Source: Cryomorphaceae bacterium | Lineage (GTDB): Bacteria > Bacteroidota > Bacteroidia > Flavobacteriales_D > Crocinitomicaceae | DNA: 33,972 bases | Direction of reading: 5' to 3' | Assembly: GCA_027490665.1 (NCBI GenBank) | Contig: JAIXXP010000080.1 | Span: forward strand, 1 to 33,972 | Shown here: positions 16,474-25,559 of the stretch, piece after piece | Layout of the letters: each line of letters opens with the position of its first letter | How positions within the stretch are numbered: position 1 is the first letter of the stretch | The notes under the pieces: model-generated | Databases searched by the model: none | What the model was told of the DNA's origin: nothing | What the model saw: the letters and a program-made list of their open reading frames with translations, nothing else | Program-made: the position numbers and the translations under genes

Positions 16474-17070
16474 CTACTTCGAAGAGAGTAGCTTTTTTTT
16501 CATGCGGCTCAGGCTTTCTGGCAAGATGCCGAGGTAAGATGCGATTTGATGTTGGGCTACAATTTGCTCAATTCCGGGGTGGCGTTGTAGCAATTCTTGA
16601 TATCGTTCTTCGGCATGTGCAGAGACAGTCATCAGGAAGCGTTTTTGCAAAACAGCTAAAGTGCGTTGGGCCATAATTCTGAATAAACGCTCCAAAGCCG
16701 GGATTTGCTCAAAAAGATATTCGAGGTCGTCTTTGCCAATTTCTAAAATGTAACTTTCTTCTAAAGCTTGCACATTGAGCGTTGCTGCGTCGTCGAAATG
16801 AAAGGCAGATAAATCGCCTACCCACCAATCGGCAAACGCAAAGTAAAGTACGTGTTCATTGCCTTTCGTATCGGTATAATACACACGGAGTGTTCCGTCG
16901 GCCACAAAGCCTTGGTGAAAATTCTTTGTGCCTTCTTTGAGAAAGAAGTCCTTCTTGTTGACTTTTCGAAGGTGGTAATATTGCTTCATGAGCTCGAAGT
17001 CCGCAGCTGAAAGCGGCACCCGTTGGCTCATGTAATTGAATAGTTTTTGATATGCTAATTGCGCGTCCAT
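16474..17070 (-). CDS. Crp/Fnr family transcriptional regulator
   Basis: I chose the ATG at 17070 (198 residues), which leaves 5 bases after the rsmF-like stop. A reading from 17103 would overlap that gene by 28 bases. The N-terminal two thirds form a cyclic-nucleotide-binding-type beta roll (blocks FLKEGTKNFHQGFVADGTLRV-like and LEIGKDDLEYLFEQIPALERL-like). The C-terminal end carries a winged-helix segment (QHQIASYLGILPESLSRMKKKL). It has no Fnr-type cysteine cluster at the N-terminus, and the cAMP phosphate-binding Arg-Ser signature is not evident, so the ligand is unknown. Similar proteins are common in Bacteroidota. It is co-directional with rRNA and tRNA modification genes upstream and a peptidase downstream. 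Confidence 0.88.
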   Translation of the reverse strand: MDAQLAYQKLFNYMSQRVPLSAADFELMKQYYHLRKVNKKDFFLKEGTKNFHQGFVADGTLRVYYTDTKGNEHVLYFAFADWWVGDLSAFHFDDAATLNVQALEESYILEIGKDDLEYLFEQIPALERLFRIMAQRTLAVLQKRFLMTVSAHAEERYQELLQRHPGIEQIVAQHQIASYLGILPESLSRMKKKLLSSK

Positions 17071-17075
17071 TTGTT

Positions 17076-18395
17076 TTATTTTGGTAGGTGCCTGATGCGC
17101 CATTCGGTGGGGTGCATATTGTTGAAGCGTTGCCCAATTTGCTTGACCATTGCAATGCGTTGATCTTCAAACTCAATGAAGTAAAAACCTGCCGGAGCAG
17201 TCCATTGGTGGCTTTCCCCATGTAGAATTTGCAAGGCTTCTGTCAGTTCAACCTTTTTAATAGGGAGCTCCCATTTCAGGAACAGACTGTAAACCATATC
17301 GTAGCCTGGTGTCCAGTTTTTTTTGTTGGCTGTAGCAACGTGGGTTCCCGTTTTCAGAAACTTTAAATTTTTAAGCTGAGGATAAAAGTCGAGCGCAAAG
17401 GTGGTTGTTGCAAAAATTTTGTCTTCTTCTTGCCAAAATTGTAGGTCACTAGGGAAGGAGAGGTGTTGTGCTATTTCGCTTGGCAGTCCGGTCTGAAGCT
17501 GAGCTTTGGCTGGTTTCGATTTGGGAACATTAGCTTCTGTTTTTTGCAATGCTGCAATATAAAACCCTTCGCTCTTGATCTGATTGGGTAAAAAGTAAAA
17601 GCCGCTGTTGTTTCGGTCTGGCTTCATGCCCTCAAATGCAGGGAGTTCAACCCTGGAAGCGCTGCCATCTTGTAAAAAAGAAAGGAGTTGTTGCTCATTT
17701 TCCTCGGGGTTGAAAGTGCAAGTAGAGTAAATAAGGTAGCCACCTTCTTTGAGCAATGGCCAAACCTCTTCTAATATGTCTGTTTGACGCTCAGCACAGG
17801 TACTGGCATTGCCTAAATTCCATTCGGCTCTGGCCTGATGGTCTTTGCGAAACATACCTTCTCCTGAACAGGGCGCGTCAACAACTAAAACATCGAGCTG
17901 CCCAGCTAAAGCGCTGAGCTCTGAAGGTTTGTGGTTGCACACAAAAACATTGGAATAACCCCATTTGGTGAGGTTTTCACTGAGGATATACGCTCTAGAA
18001 CGATTGATTTCATTGGCGATCAGTACGCCGCGGTGCTGTAAAAAACCTGCAATGAGTGTGCTTTTTCCACCGGGTGCAGCACTTAAGTCCAGTACAACAG
18101 GGTTTTGAGGTAAATCTAGGGTTTGTAATACCTGTTCTAAATACATAGAGCCAGCTTCTTGCGGATAGTAGGCGCCTGCATGAAAAAGCGGATCGTAGGT
18201 AAAACTTGGGCGTTTGTCGAGGTAGACGCCATTTGAATTCCAAGGCACAGGTGTGGTGTTTGTCAAATTATTTTTGCGCATTGGGTGCAGGCGTACTGAG
18301 GTAGGGGCCGGCAATTCTAGTGCTTCTAGCAAGGAAGTCGGGATGAAGTCGTCTGCTTGAATGCGTGCAATGAAGTCTAGTGGTAAGGAGTCCAT
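17076..18395 (-). CDS. RsmF/NOL1-NOP2-type RNA cytosine C5-methyltransferase
   Basis: I use the ATG at 18395 (439 residues); the longer reading overlaps tilS. The protein is a SAM-dependent m5C methyltransferase. SAM binding is shown by LDLSAAPGGKSTLIA (102-116). The two catalytic cysteines are Cys176 in DAPCSGEGMFRK and Cys226 in YSTCTFNPEENE. The extended C-terminal region (about 290-439) resembles the RsmF/YebU family, which modifies 16S rRNA (C1407 in E. coli), but the exact site cannot be known from sequence. Eight bases separate it from tilS upstream and five from the Crp/Fnr gene downstream. Confidence 0.9.
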   Translation of the reverse strand: MDSLPLDFIARIQADDFIPTSLLEALELPAPTSVRLHPMRKNNLTNTTPVPWNSNGVYLDKRPSFTYDPLFHAGAYYPQEAGSMYLEQVLQTLDLPQNPVVLDLSAAPGGKSTLIAGFLQHRGVLIANEINRSRAYILSENLTKWGYSNVFVCNHKPSELSALAGQLDVLVVDAPCSGEGMFRKDHQARAEWNLGNASTCAERQTDILEEVWPLLKEGGYLIYSTCTFNPEENEQQLLSFLQDGSASRVELPAFEGMKPDRNNSGFYFLPNQIKSEGFYIAALQKTEANVPKSKPAKAQLQTGLPSEIAQHLSFPSDLQFWQEEDKIFATTTFALDFYPQLKNLKFLKTGTHVATANKKNWTPGYDMVYSLFLKWELPIKKVELTEALQILHGESHQWTAPAGFYFIEFEDQRIAMVKQIGQRFNNMHPTEWRIRHLPK

Positions 18396-18403
18396 TCTCA
18401 AAA

Positions 18404-19696
18404 TTAATGCTTTTTTGAGAAGCACAGCGTGGCAAATTGGGTCGTGTTAGCCTGGGCTTTGATTTGAGCATTGATTTGTAGCGAAGGAATGGCCAACACT
18501 TTTTGGTCGTCGCATAGGACAAGTTGTTGTTTTCTTAATGGCGCAGGCACGCCAGCTTCTTTTAAAACTTGCAAGACTTTTTTGGAGCCTTTCATGCCTG
18601 AAATGCGAATGGAGTCGCCCATTTGAACTTGTCTGAAATAGGGTTGGCCATTGATTTGAGCTGCATCCACCAACATGCTTTGCTGTTCTTTAACTTCATT
18701 TGTCGAAGCTGGCTGCAAGGTATAGCACCATTCGGACTGTTCCTGAGTAAAAAGTGTAATTTGTTGCTTGTGTTTGACTAGAAAGAATAACGCATTATTT
18801 TTTGCATCCTTCCAACTCAGGTATTTTCCGTTTTCGGCTTGAAAAAGATCGCTGATTCTTCGGATGATATGCGTTGGAACACCGGTTAATTTAAAAAGTT
18901 CAATAAACTGGTAAGCAGATAGTTGAGATATGTCATTTAAACTGATGCTTTTTTCAACTTTGAACTTTTGAAAGGCTTGTTTTAATTGTTCCTGCTGCAT
19001 CTCAATTTCTCGGGAAAAAACCTTTTGGATGCGTGCAATTTCTTGGTTCAATCCAGGAAGTTTTGAATTTAAGAAAGGCAGTAATTCCTGGCGCCAAAGG
19101 TTGCGTCGGTACTTAAGCGTGGCATTGCTGCTGTCTTCGCGCCAAGTTACTTTCATTTCTTTAGCGAGCTCTAAAACTTCTGTTCGCGTTAAGTTGAGCA
19201 GTGGTCTCAATAGATGTTCGCTTTGGCGCGCCATTCCTGCCAAGCCTTTGAGGCCTGCTCCGCGTGCCAATTGAAGCCAGAAAGTCTCGATCTGATCATC
19301 GGCCTGATGCGCGGTGCAAATGAGGCTATCGGGTGTTCGCGCTTGCACCTCCTGGAAAAATGCGTATCGGATGCGTCGGGCTTCGGCCTGGAGGTTCAAT
19401 TTGTTGTTTGCAAGTTGGTTTTTCAAGCCAACTTCAATTACTTCTAGTTTGATTTTGTGTTTTTGACAATAAGCCTTAACAAATGCCTGATCTGCGTCAC
19501 TTTCAGTGCCTCTCAAACCGTAGTTGACGTGCAATATTTGAATGGGCAGTCTGAGTTCGAGCAGCAGCGCACACAAAGCCATAGAGTCTAGGCCGCCACT
19601 TACCGCTACTAAATATGTTGTTGCGTTATTTTGCCCAAAAAAATGAGTTAATTCTTGGAGGGTTTGTTGGAGTAAGGCTGATTTACCTGAGGCCAT
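18404..19696 (-). CDS. tilS: tRNA(Ile)-lysidine synthase
   Basis: The 430-residue protein belongs to the PP-loop ATPases. The motif SGGLDS is at 33-38, followed by the TAHQADDQIETFWLQLARGAG block typical of TilS. TilS attaches lysine to C34 of the tRNA with CAU anticodon, so that it reads AUA as isoleucine. The C-terminal part (about 330-430) holds the substrate-recognition domain with the SMKGSKKVLQVLKEAGVP-like segment. Its first codons overlap the end of pabB by 14 bases, so translation of the two is linked. Confidence 0.96.
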   Translation of the reverse strand: MASGKSALLQQTLQELTHFFGQNNATTYLVAVSGGLDSMALCALLLELRLPIQILHVNYGLRGTESDADQAFVKAYCQKHKIKLEVIEVGLKNQLANNKLNLQAEARRIRYAFFQEVQARTPDSLICTAHQADDQIETFWLQLARGAGLKGLAGMARQSEHLLRPLLNLTRTEVLELAKEMKVTWREDSSNATLKYRRNLWRQELLPFLNSKLPGLNQEIARIQKVFSREIEMQQEQLKQAFQKFKVEKSISLNDISQLSAYQFIELFKLTGVPTHIIRRISDLFQAENGKYLSWKDAKNNALFFLVKHKQQITLFTQEQSEWCYTLQPASTNEVKEQQSMLVDAAQINGQPYFRQVQMGDSIRISGMKGSKKVLQVLKEAGVPAPLRKQQLVLCDDQKVLAIPSLQINAQIKAQANTTQFATLCFSKKH

Positions 19697-20873
19697 GGAT
19701 CAGTTTTTCTGCCTTGAGCAAACATTCTTGGTATTCGTCTTCTGCATTGGCACCAATGGTAATGGCGCTGCCTACTGCACAAGATAAATACTGTGAATTG
19801 CGGTTGTATAGCAAGCTGCGGATCACGACATTGAAATCAAAATCGCCATTTGGTTCAATGAGGCCAATGCTGCCAGAATACAACCCCCTTTTGAAATCTT
19901 CATGGGCTTCAATTTGCTGCATGGCGGCAATTTTGGGTGCGCCAGTCATGCTGCCCATTGGGAAGCAGGCCTCTAAAATAGCTGTAAACCCAACGGAGTT
20001 GTCCAATTGGCAACTGATTTTAGAGATCATTTGGTGTACGGTCTCGAAACTATAGATTGCGCAAAGTTCGTCGACCTTTACGCTGTCTTTGGCCGCTATT
20101 TGGGAGAGGTCGTTGCGCACTAAATCTACAATCATGATGTTTTCAGCGCGTTCTTTTGGATTGTTTTGCAGCGCTGTTGCTAAATGCTGGTCTTGGGCTT
20201 TATCCTTTGACCTCGGAGCCGTTCCTTTGATCGGTTCTGAGCGCAAAAGATGGCCTTTCTTTTGCAGGAATCTTTCGGGACTTGCGCAAAGCACAATATG
20301 GTCGTTGGTCTGAATATAAGCCGCATGCGGAGCTTTGGTAAGCTCGTTTAAGCGACCAAACAGGCCAATTGGGTTTGTTAAGGCCACATTTTCCAGATGA
20401 AATTCCTGACAATAATTCACTTCATATATATCGCCTCTTTGCAGCGCGTTTTTGAGTTTTTCAAACTGCTTGAAATACCTTTTTTTAGATGTTCTTGCTT
20501 GGAAATCAGAGGTCAGGCCTGCATTTTTTTCATCCAATAAAGCATAAAAATTGTTGGCAAAAACTTCATGCTCATTAATGTGAGTACCCCAAGTTAAACG
20601 AAGCTCATCTTTGAGCTGATAAAGGCTTTCGGGCACCCAAAAATGAAGTACAGGAAAGTGAAGGTGGTCCGGATTTGCAGAGGTTAAAGCTTCAAAGGAG
20701 TTCTTTAATTCGTAGGAGAGGTGGCCAAAAATATAATTTCCGTGGTTGGCAGTAAAAAAATCTTGCACCTGGGTTTGGTCAAATTGGTGGTCAAGTTTGA
20801 GTTCATTGGCCATACCAATACCCAAAACAGGGCCTAATTGATGGTGGTGCCAATAAAAACAAGTCGGTTCCAT
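19683..20873 (-). CDS. pabB: Aminodeoxychorismate synthase component I
   Basis: The 396-residue protein is a chorismate-utilising enzyme of the PabB type. It aminates chorismate to 4-amino-4-deoxychorismate for folate synthesis. Supporting motifs are CASPERFL (196-203), the PabB-specific lysine motif PIKGTAPR with Lys216, DLVRNDLSQIA (250-260), GSMTGAPK (307-314) and SGSIGLIE (333-340). PIKGT rather than PIAGT argues for PabB over anthranilate synthase TrpE. The glutaminase partner PabA and the lyase PabC are not in the window. It is the first gene of the minus-strand unit pabB-tilS-rsmF-like-crp-S46, with a promoter element 4 bases ahead of its ATG. Confidence 0.93.
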   Translation of the reverse strand: MEPTCFYWHHHQLGPVLGIGMANELKLDHQFDQTQVQDFFTANHGNYIFGHLSYELKNSFEALTSANPDHLHFPVLHFWVPESLYQLKDELRLTWGTHINEHEVFANNFYALLDEKNAGLTSDFQARTSKKRYFKQFEKLKNALQRGDIYEVNYCQEFHLENVALTNPIGLFGRLNELTKAPHAAYIQTNDHIVLCASPERFLQKKGHLLRSEPIKGTAPRSKDKAQDQHLATALQNNPKERAENIMIVDLVRNDLSQIAAKDSVKVDELCAIYSFETVHQMISKISCQLDNSVGFTAILEACFPMGSMTGAPKIAAMQQIEAHEDFKRGLYSGSIGLIEPNGDFDFNVVIRSLLYNRNSQYLSCAVGSAITIGANAEDEYQECLLKAEKLIHGLR

Positions 20874-20877
20874 GCTT

Positions 20878-20885
20878 CAAATTTA
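20878..20885 (-). promoter_or_regulatory. -7 promoter element of pabB, 4 bases before ATG
   Basis: On the minus strand TAAATTTG matches TAnnTTTG and is followed by aagc and the pabB ATG. The arrangement is the same as for putA and aroB and predicts a leaderless transcript. No clear -33 TTG was seen. Confidence 0.5.
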
Positions 20886-20950
20886 CAAACATCTGTAAGA
20901 ATCATTCATTAAATCCAACCTTTTGGCGGTATTTGTTGTTATGAAGGTGT

Positions 20951-20958
20951 TACCTTTG
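20951..20958 (+). promoter_or_regulatory. Possible -7 element of the TonB receptor operon
   Basis: TACCTTTG matches TAnnTTTG, 34 bases before the receptor ATG. Candidate TTG triplets at 20923 and 20933 give spacings of 25 and 15, neither ideal. The 119-bp gap 20874-20992 holds only this and the pabB element; I see no small gene in it. Confidence 0.4.
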
Positions 20959-20992
20959 CAACGCGCAAGCGTCTCAAAAGACTTATTCTCCT

Positions 20993-23392
20993 ATGAAATC
21001 GATTTTTACTCTCCTTTTTATCAGCTTTTCCTTTCTGATTTCTGCCCAAACAAAAGCAACAATAAGTGGCTACATCACAGATGCAAGAAGCGGCGAAGCA
21101 CTTGGCACAGCGCGCATTTTTGTCAAAGAACTCAAGACCGGAACCGTTGTGAATAATTACGGTTTCTACAGTTTAACAATACCTTTCGGCAACTACCAGG
21201 TCGAATACCGCTGCGATGGATTTACTACAGTTCTCAAAACCATCGATTTAAAAAGCAATCAAACCATTAGTCTGGAGCTCGAAATGGCCGTGCAAGAAAC
21301 CCAAGATGTTAGAGTTACGGGTAAACGCTCCGAGAACGTCACCTCTGCTAAATTGGGTCAAATGGAGCTCAAGATGGATCAGGTCAAAACCCTTCCGGCT
21401 TTCATGGGCGAGGTTGACGTCGTTAAAACATTGCAGCTTTTACCTGGTGTGTCGTCTGTTTCGGAAGGAGGCCAGGGTTTTTATGTACGCGGCGGTGGCC
21501 CCGATCAAAACTTAGTCTTACTAGACGAAGGTGTGGTTTACAATGCTGCCCACTTGTTTGGTTTCTTTTCGGTTTTCAATGCCGATGCCATCAATAGCGT
21601 CAACTTAATAAAAGGTGGCATGCCTGCCAACTACGGCGGTCGGCTTTCTTCTGTTTTAGAGGTCAACATGAACGAAGGCAACCTCAAAAAATTCAAAGTC
21701 AAAGGCGGGATCGGTGTCATTTCATCAAGGTTAACAGTGGAAGGGCCACTCAAAAAAGACCGCGGTTCTTTTGTGGTGTCTGCCCGCCGCACCTACATCG
21801 ATATCCTTGCTAAAGCTGTTATTTCTGACACTTCACCTTTTGCGGGTTCGGGTTATTTCTTTTACGACCTCAATGCCAAACTCAACTACAAACTCACCGA
21901 CAAAGACCGCATTTATCTGAGCGCCTATTACGGAAAAGACATCTTTTCATTTAAAGACAAGAATGGCGGTTTCAGAGTCGATATGCCATGGGGCAATGGC
22001 ATCGCTGCCTTGCGCTGGAACCATTTGTTCACAAGCAAGCTTTTCCTGAACACCACTCTTTCTTATTCAGACTACAACTTTGAATTTGCCTCCACCCAAG
22101 ACGAATTCCGTGTGGCGCTCACCTCCGGCATCCGCGACTACACCGCTAAAGTTGATTTCTCGTATTTCCCTAACCCTAAGCACCGCATCAAGTGGGGTGG
22201 GATCTACACTTACCACGACTTTACGCCAACGAGTCTTTCCGCTCAAAACGACACCATTGTATTCAATACGGGGTCGGCACAGCATTTGTATTCTCACGAA
22301 ACCGCGCTTTATGCCCTCGATGAATTCGATCTCAATGACAAGCTTCGCATCAATGCTGGATTGCGCTACAGCACATTTGCACATGTAGGTCCTTTTGACC
22401 GCTACATCAAAGGCGATGGCATTTCCAAGCCGGATAGCATTGTATCTTACACAAGAAAGGATATCATTGCGTTTTACCAAGGTTTAGAGCCACGCTTCTC
22501 TTTTCGTTATTTGTTGCCCGACAACAGCTCCATCAAAGCGGGTTATGCCTACAATTACCAATATGTTCACCTCGTAACCCTGAGTGCGGTTTCTTTGCCA
22601 ACCGACATTTGGTTCCCGACAACCGATCAAGCCAAACCAGAGCGCGGTTTCCAAACCTCAATTGGCTACTTCCGTAACTTTGACAAAGACCGCTATGAAG
22701 CATCAGTTGAGGTCTACTACAAAGGCATGAAAAACCTCATTGAATTCAAAGAAGGCGCCTTGCCTGGAGACAACGTCAATGACAACACAGACAACCTTTT
22801 AGTGTACGGTGATGGCTGGGCCTACGGGGCAGAATTCTTTTTGAAAAAGACCGAAGGTGCCTTCACTGGCTGGATCGGCTATACTTGGGCCAAAACGGAG
22901 CGTCGTTTTCCTGATATCAATGAAGGCAATGTGTATCCGGCCAAATACGACCGCCGCCACGACCTCACCCTTGTAGGTACCTACAAACCAAACGACACCT
23001 GGACTTTCGGCGCAAGTTTTATCTACGCAACAGGCAACACCCTTACGCTGCCTGCAAGCTGGTACGTGCAAGATCAAAACCTTTTGTTTCAATATGGTCC
23101 GCGCAACTCCACACGCATGGCGCCTTACCACCGCCTAGACCTCAGCGCCACTCGTTACGGTAAAGCTTACAAAACCAAAACGGATCCAGCAACCGGTCAA
23201 GAAATTCAAGTTAAAAAAACCTACCGCAGCAATTGGTCTTTCTCAATTTACAACGTTTACAATCGCCTCAATCCGTTCTTTCTCTACGTAGACAACGACG
23301 GCGATTTCATGAGTGGCAATTTCTCTTTAAGTGTCAAACAAGTCTCTTTATTCCCAATAATACCTAGTGTCACATGGAACTTCGAATTTTAA
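20993..23392 (+). CDS. TonB-dependent outer-membrane receptor
   Basis: The 799-residue product has a signal peptide (1-18, cleavage after ISA). A carboxypeptidase-regulatory-like beta-sandwich follows at about 22-105 (TISGYITDARSGEALGTA), then a TonB receptor plug at about 120-230 (YVRGGGPDQNLVLLDEG, GGMPANYGGRLSSVLEV) and a beta barrel to the end, closing with VTWNFEF. Such receptors import scarce ligands using TonB/ExbB/ExbD energy. There is no SusC signature and no SusD partner, so a polysaccharide system is unlikely. The ligand is unknown. The next gene, a DUF4249 lipoprotein, overlaps it by 19 bases, a pairing seen repeatedly in Bacteroidota. Confidence 0.93.
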   Translation: MKSIFTLLFISFSFLISAQTKATISGYITDARSGEALGTARIFVKELKTGTVVNNYGFYSLTIPFGNYQVEYRCDGFTTVLKTIDLKSNQTISLELEMAVQETQDVRVTGKRSENVTSAKLGQMELKMDQVKTLPAFMGEVDVVKTLQLLPGVSSVSEGGQGFYVRGGGPDQNLVLLDEGVVYNAAHLFGFFSVFNADAINSVNLIKGGMPANYGGRLSSVLEVNMNEGNLKKFKVKGGIGVISSRLTVEGPLKKDRGSFVVSARRTYIDILAKAVISDTSPFAGSGYFFYDLNAKLNYKLTDKDRIYLSAYYGKDIFSFKDKNGGFRVDMPWGNGIAALRWNHLFTSKLFLNTTLSYSDYNFEFASTQDEFRVALTSGIRDYTAKVDFSYFPNPKHRIKWGGIYTYHDFTPTSLSAQNDTIVFNTGSAQHLYSHETALYALDEFDLNDKLRINAGLRYSTFAHVGPFDRYIKGDGISKPDSIVSYTRKDIIAFYQGLEPRFSFRYLLPDNSSIKAGYAYNYQYVHLVTLSAVSLPTDIWFPTTDQAKPERGFQTSIGYFRNFDKDRYEASVEVYYKGMKNLIEFKEGALPGDNVNDNTDNLLVYGDGWAYGAEFFLKKTEGAFTGWIGYTWAKTERRFPDINEGNVYPAKYDRRHDLTLVGTYKPNDTWTFGASFIYATGNTLTLPASWYVQDQNLLFQYGPRNSTRMAPYHRLDLSATRYGKAYKTKTDPATGQEIQVKKTYRSNWSFSIYNVYNRLNPFFLYVDNDGDFMSGNFSLSVKQVSLFPIIPSVTWNFEF

Positions 23393-24303
23393 AATACAGC
23401 AGTTTTGCATTGGTGCTCTCTTTTTTATGGAGCTGTACCAAAGAAGTACAAATAGACATCCCTGGCTACAAAGAACAGCTGGTAGTTGACGGCCGTATCG
23501 AAACTGGGCAGCCTGCTATCGTATTGCTTTCCAAGAGTGCAAATGTGTATTCGAGCACCAATTTTGAATCGTACTTAAATAGTTTTGTTGACGACGCAAT
23601 TGTGGTGTTGTCTGACGGCACCCAAACCGATACCCTTACAAAAATTTGTACCGACGACCTCCCTCCAGGCTTGGAGCAAGTGGCGGAAGGTATTTTTGGC
23701 ATTCCTGCAGAAATTTTAGTCAACTTGCACCTTTGCGCTTATGTTTCGATGAATATGCTTGGCGAAGTGGGCAAAACCTACACGCTCCAAATTGCCCATG
23801 ATGGCAAGCAATATTCGGCAAGTTCTAAAATTCAAACACCAGTAGCTCTAGACTCTACTTATTGGAAGCCTGAAGGAAACTTCACAGACCGAGGTTTTTC
23901 TTGGGCCATGCTCAGTGATCCTTCAAGTACAGCCGATGCTTATTTGTGGGAAGTCAAATACCTGCAAGATTTTCAATTTTCCAAAACGTTCAACCCTTAT
24001 TTCAATGATAAGTTCTTTAACGGACTTTCATTTGAATTTGCCTACGAGAACCCTATGAGTTTTGAAGACCCAACTGCGAACAATCCTTACCGAGGCTATT
24101 TTAAACAAGGTGATACCATCGTAGTAAAATTCTCCAAGTTAGGCATGAACGAATACAACTACTTTGAGAAAAAATACAATCAGATGTATTCTGGCGGAAG
24201 CCCTTTTGCAGTACCCACAAATATTCCTACCAATTTAACGGGTGGAGCACTCGGCATTTGGGTCGCTTATTCGCCTTATTTTGATACGGTAATTTGTAAT
24301 TAG
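23374..24303 (+). CDS. DUF4249 family lipoprotein
   Basis: The 309-residue product has a lipoprotein signal ending in LWSC (Cys21), followed by a beta-sandwich-like region (QLVVDGRIETGQPAIVLLSKS; DAIVVLSDG) typical of DUF4249. DUF4249 genes usually follow a TonB receptor, as here, and are thought to act at the cell surface with it; the exact role is not established. Overlap of 19 bases with the receptor indicates one mRNA. The stop at 24301-24303 abuts the stop of the convergent GtrA-like gene with no gap. Confidence 0.88.
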   Translation: MELRILKYSSFALVLSFLWSCTKEVQIDIPGYKEQLVVDGRIETGQPAIVLLSKSANVYSSTNFESYLNSFVDDAIVVLSDGTQTDTLTKICTDDLPPGLEQVAEGIFGIPAEILVNLHLCAYVSMNMLGEVGKTYTLQIAHDGKQYSASSKIQTPVALDSTYWKPEGNFTDRGFSWAMLSDPSSTADAYLWEVKYLQDFQFSKTFNPYFNDKFFNGLSFEFAYENPMSFEDPTANNPYRGYFKQGDTIVVKFSKLGMNEYNYFEKKYNQMYSGGSPFAVPTNIPTNLTGGALGIWVAYSPYFDTVICN

Positions 24304-24780
24304 TTACTTGAAGGTATACTTTCTCTGTAAAAAATAAGAAAGCAGCACCACAAAAGCACTCGCACACACATTTGCGATAGAAGGGTAAAATTGCAGGTTT
24401 TCAATGAGAATCTTTAAAAGTAGGTAGTTGCCCAGCCAAGAAAATCCTGCGCTTACCGCGTAGCGGAAGAGTTGAACACGACCCATCAATTGGCTTTCGG
24501 TAAACACCACATATTTATTAAGGATAAACCCAAGTGTAAATGCAAGCAAAAAGCAAAGCATGGAACTTAGCGTATATGCAGAAACTACGTACGTGTTTGT
24601 TGCAAAAGCAATATTGAAGATCCGTTTTTCGAATAAGTATTGATAAAACAAATAAAAGAAAACCCAACTCGATACCAAATTAGCACCTCCACAGGCTGCA
24701 TAATAGTACGTCTGTTTGTCGAAAAATCGGGCAAACAGCGGGTAAAAGAGGTCGAGTATTTTTCGAATTAGCTTTCCCAT
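24304..24780 (-). CDS. GtrA-like four-span membrane protein
   Basis: The 158-residue protein has about four hydrophobic spans and the features of the GtrA family: an early FDKQTYYYAACGGANL block, an LGFILNKYVVF block between spans 2 and 3, and a terminal LSYFLQRKYTFK. GtrA-type proteins are linked to the movement or modification of undecaprenyl-phosphate-linked sugars for cell-surface polysaccharides. No glycosyltransferase is adjacent, so the substrate is unknown. It starts inside the DUF2797 gene (13-base overlap) and is last in the gldB-gldC-DUF2797 unit. Confidence 0.85.
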   Translation of the reverse strand: MGKLIRKILDLFYPLFARFFDKQTYYYAACGGANLVSSWVFFYLFYQYLFEKRIFNIAFATNTYVVSAYTLSSMLCFLLAFTLGFILNKYVVFTESQLMGRVQLFRYAVSAGFSWLGNYLLLKILIENLQFYPSIANVCASAFVVLLSYFLQRKYTFK

Positions 24781-25559
24781 TGTATTTGATAACCTGTATG
24801 CTTTCTGATGTTGATCACAAACGACTCATCTATGTAAAGATACTGACCTCTGATGCCTGTAAGTGTACCTTTGATGAGTGGCGTTTGGTCCAAAGATAAA
24901 GATTTCACTTTGGAAGGATAGTGTAATACTGGGTAATTGAACTGCCAAACTTTTTCATCGTTGGTCCAATATTGCGTAAGGTCGGAGGGAAGGGTTTCTT
25001 CGAGCTCCCATTTTTGATCGAGGAGGTCAGGACCGTCAAAAGCGGTGTTTTTGAGCATGTTTTGCCAATTGGTTTTATCGGAGAACTGCGTTTTGAGGGC
25101 AACCTCGAGAACGCCAGATAAATAACGGTTGGGCACTTCTGCAAGTACTATGGCAGCCGCGGCACCTTGATCTATCCAGCGCGTTGGCATCTGTGTTTTG
25201 CGCGTGATGCCCACTTTCAATTGGTCGGTTTGTGCTAAGTACACTAAATGGGGTTGGTTGTGGTGCTTTTCTTCGTAGATAGGGTCGCGTCCAAGGCCAA
25301 GATGCGCCTGGCACAATTCAGGGTGTAAAATGCAAGGGCTTGCTGCCGCGGCACTGGAGAAACAACTGAAGCAAAAGCCTTCGCCAAAGGTTTTGTTGAT
25401 TTTTTTTTTACAATCGCGGCAATAAATGAGTCCTGTAAACTGAAATGCGATTTCTTTACCTAGGAAAGGATGTAGTGCAATTTTGGTATCAGGTGTGGAA
25501 AGAAAATAGTGGATTGGATCCTCTAGTTGCGTTTCCATCTTTGTCAAGACGAATTCCAT
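24768..25559 (-). CDS. DUF2797 domain protein
   Basis: The 263-residue protein shows a possible zinc-ribbon at Cys47, Cys50, Cys63 and Cys66 (CRDC and CFSC), with more cysteines at 77 and 84, followed by the DUF2797 signature (VYLAQTDQLKVGITRKTQMPTRWIDQGA). The latter resembles a GIY-YIG-like N-terminal pattern, but I do not claim nuclease activity. Function is unknown. The start at 25559 is supported by a TAATG overlap with the stop of gldC. The protein is translated in the gldB-gldC operon in this genome. Confidence 0.86.
   Translation of the reverse strand: MEFVLTKMETQLEDPIHYFLSTPDTKIALHPFLGKEIAFQFTGLIYCRDCKKKINKTFGEGFCFSCFSSAAAASPCILHPELCQAHLGLGRDPIYEEKHHNQPHLVYLAQTDQLKVGITRKTQMPTRWIDQGAAAAIVLAEVPNRYLSGVLEVALKTQFSDKTNWQNMLKNTAFDGPDLLDQKWELEETLPSDLTQYWTNDEKVWQFNYPVLHYPSKVKSLSLDQTPLIKGTLTGIRGQYLYIDESFVINIRKHTGYQIQWES

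Noticed and set aside
24310-24323. Near-palindrome GAAGGTATACTTTC at the DUF4249/GtrA junction
   Set aside because: It lies inside the GtrA-like coding end, has no T tract, and is short enough to occur by chance.
24768-25559. DUF2797 protein as a GIY-YIG nuclease
   Set aside because: The VYLAQTDQLKVGIT segment has a weak resemblance only; the full catalytic set is not visible, so no nuclease role is claimed.
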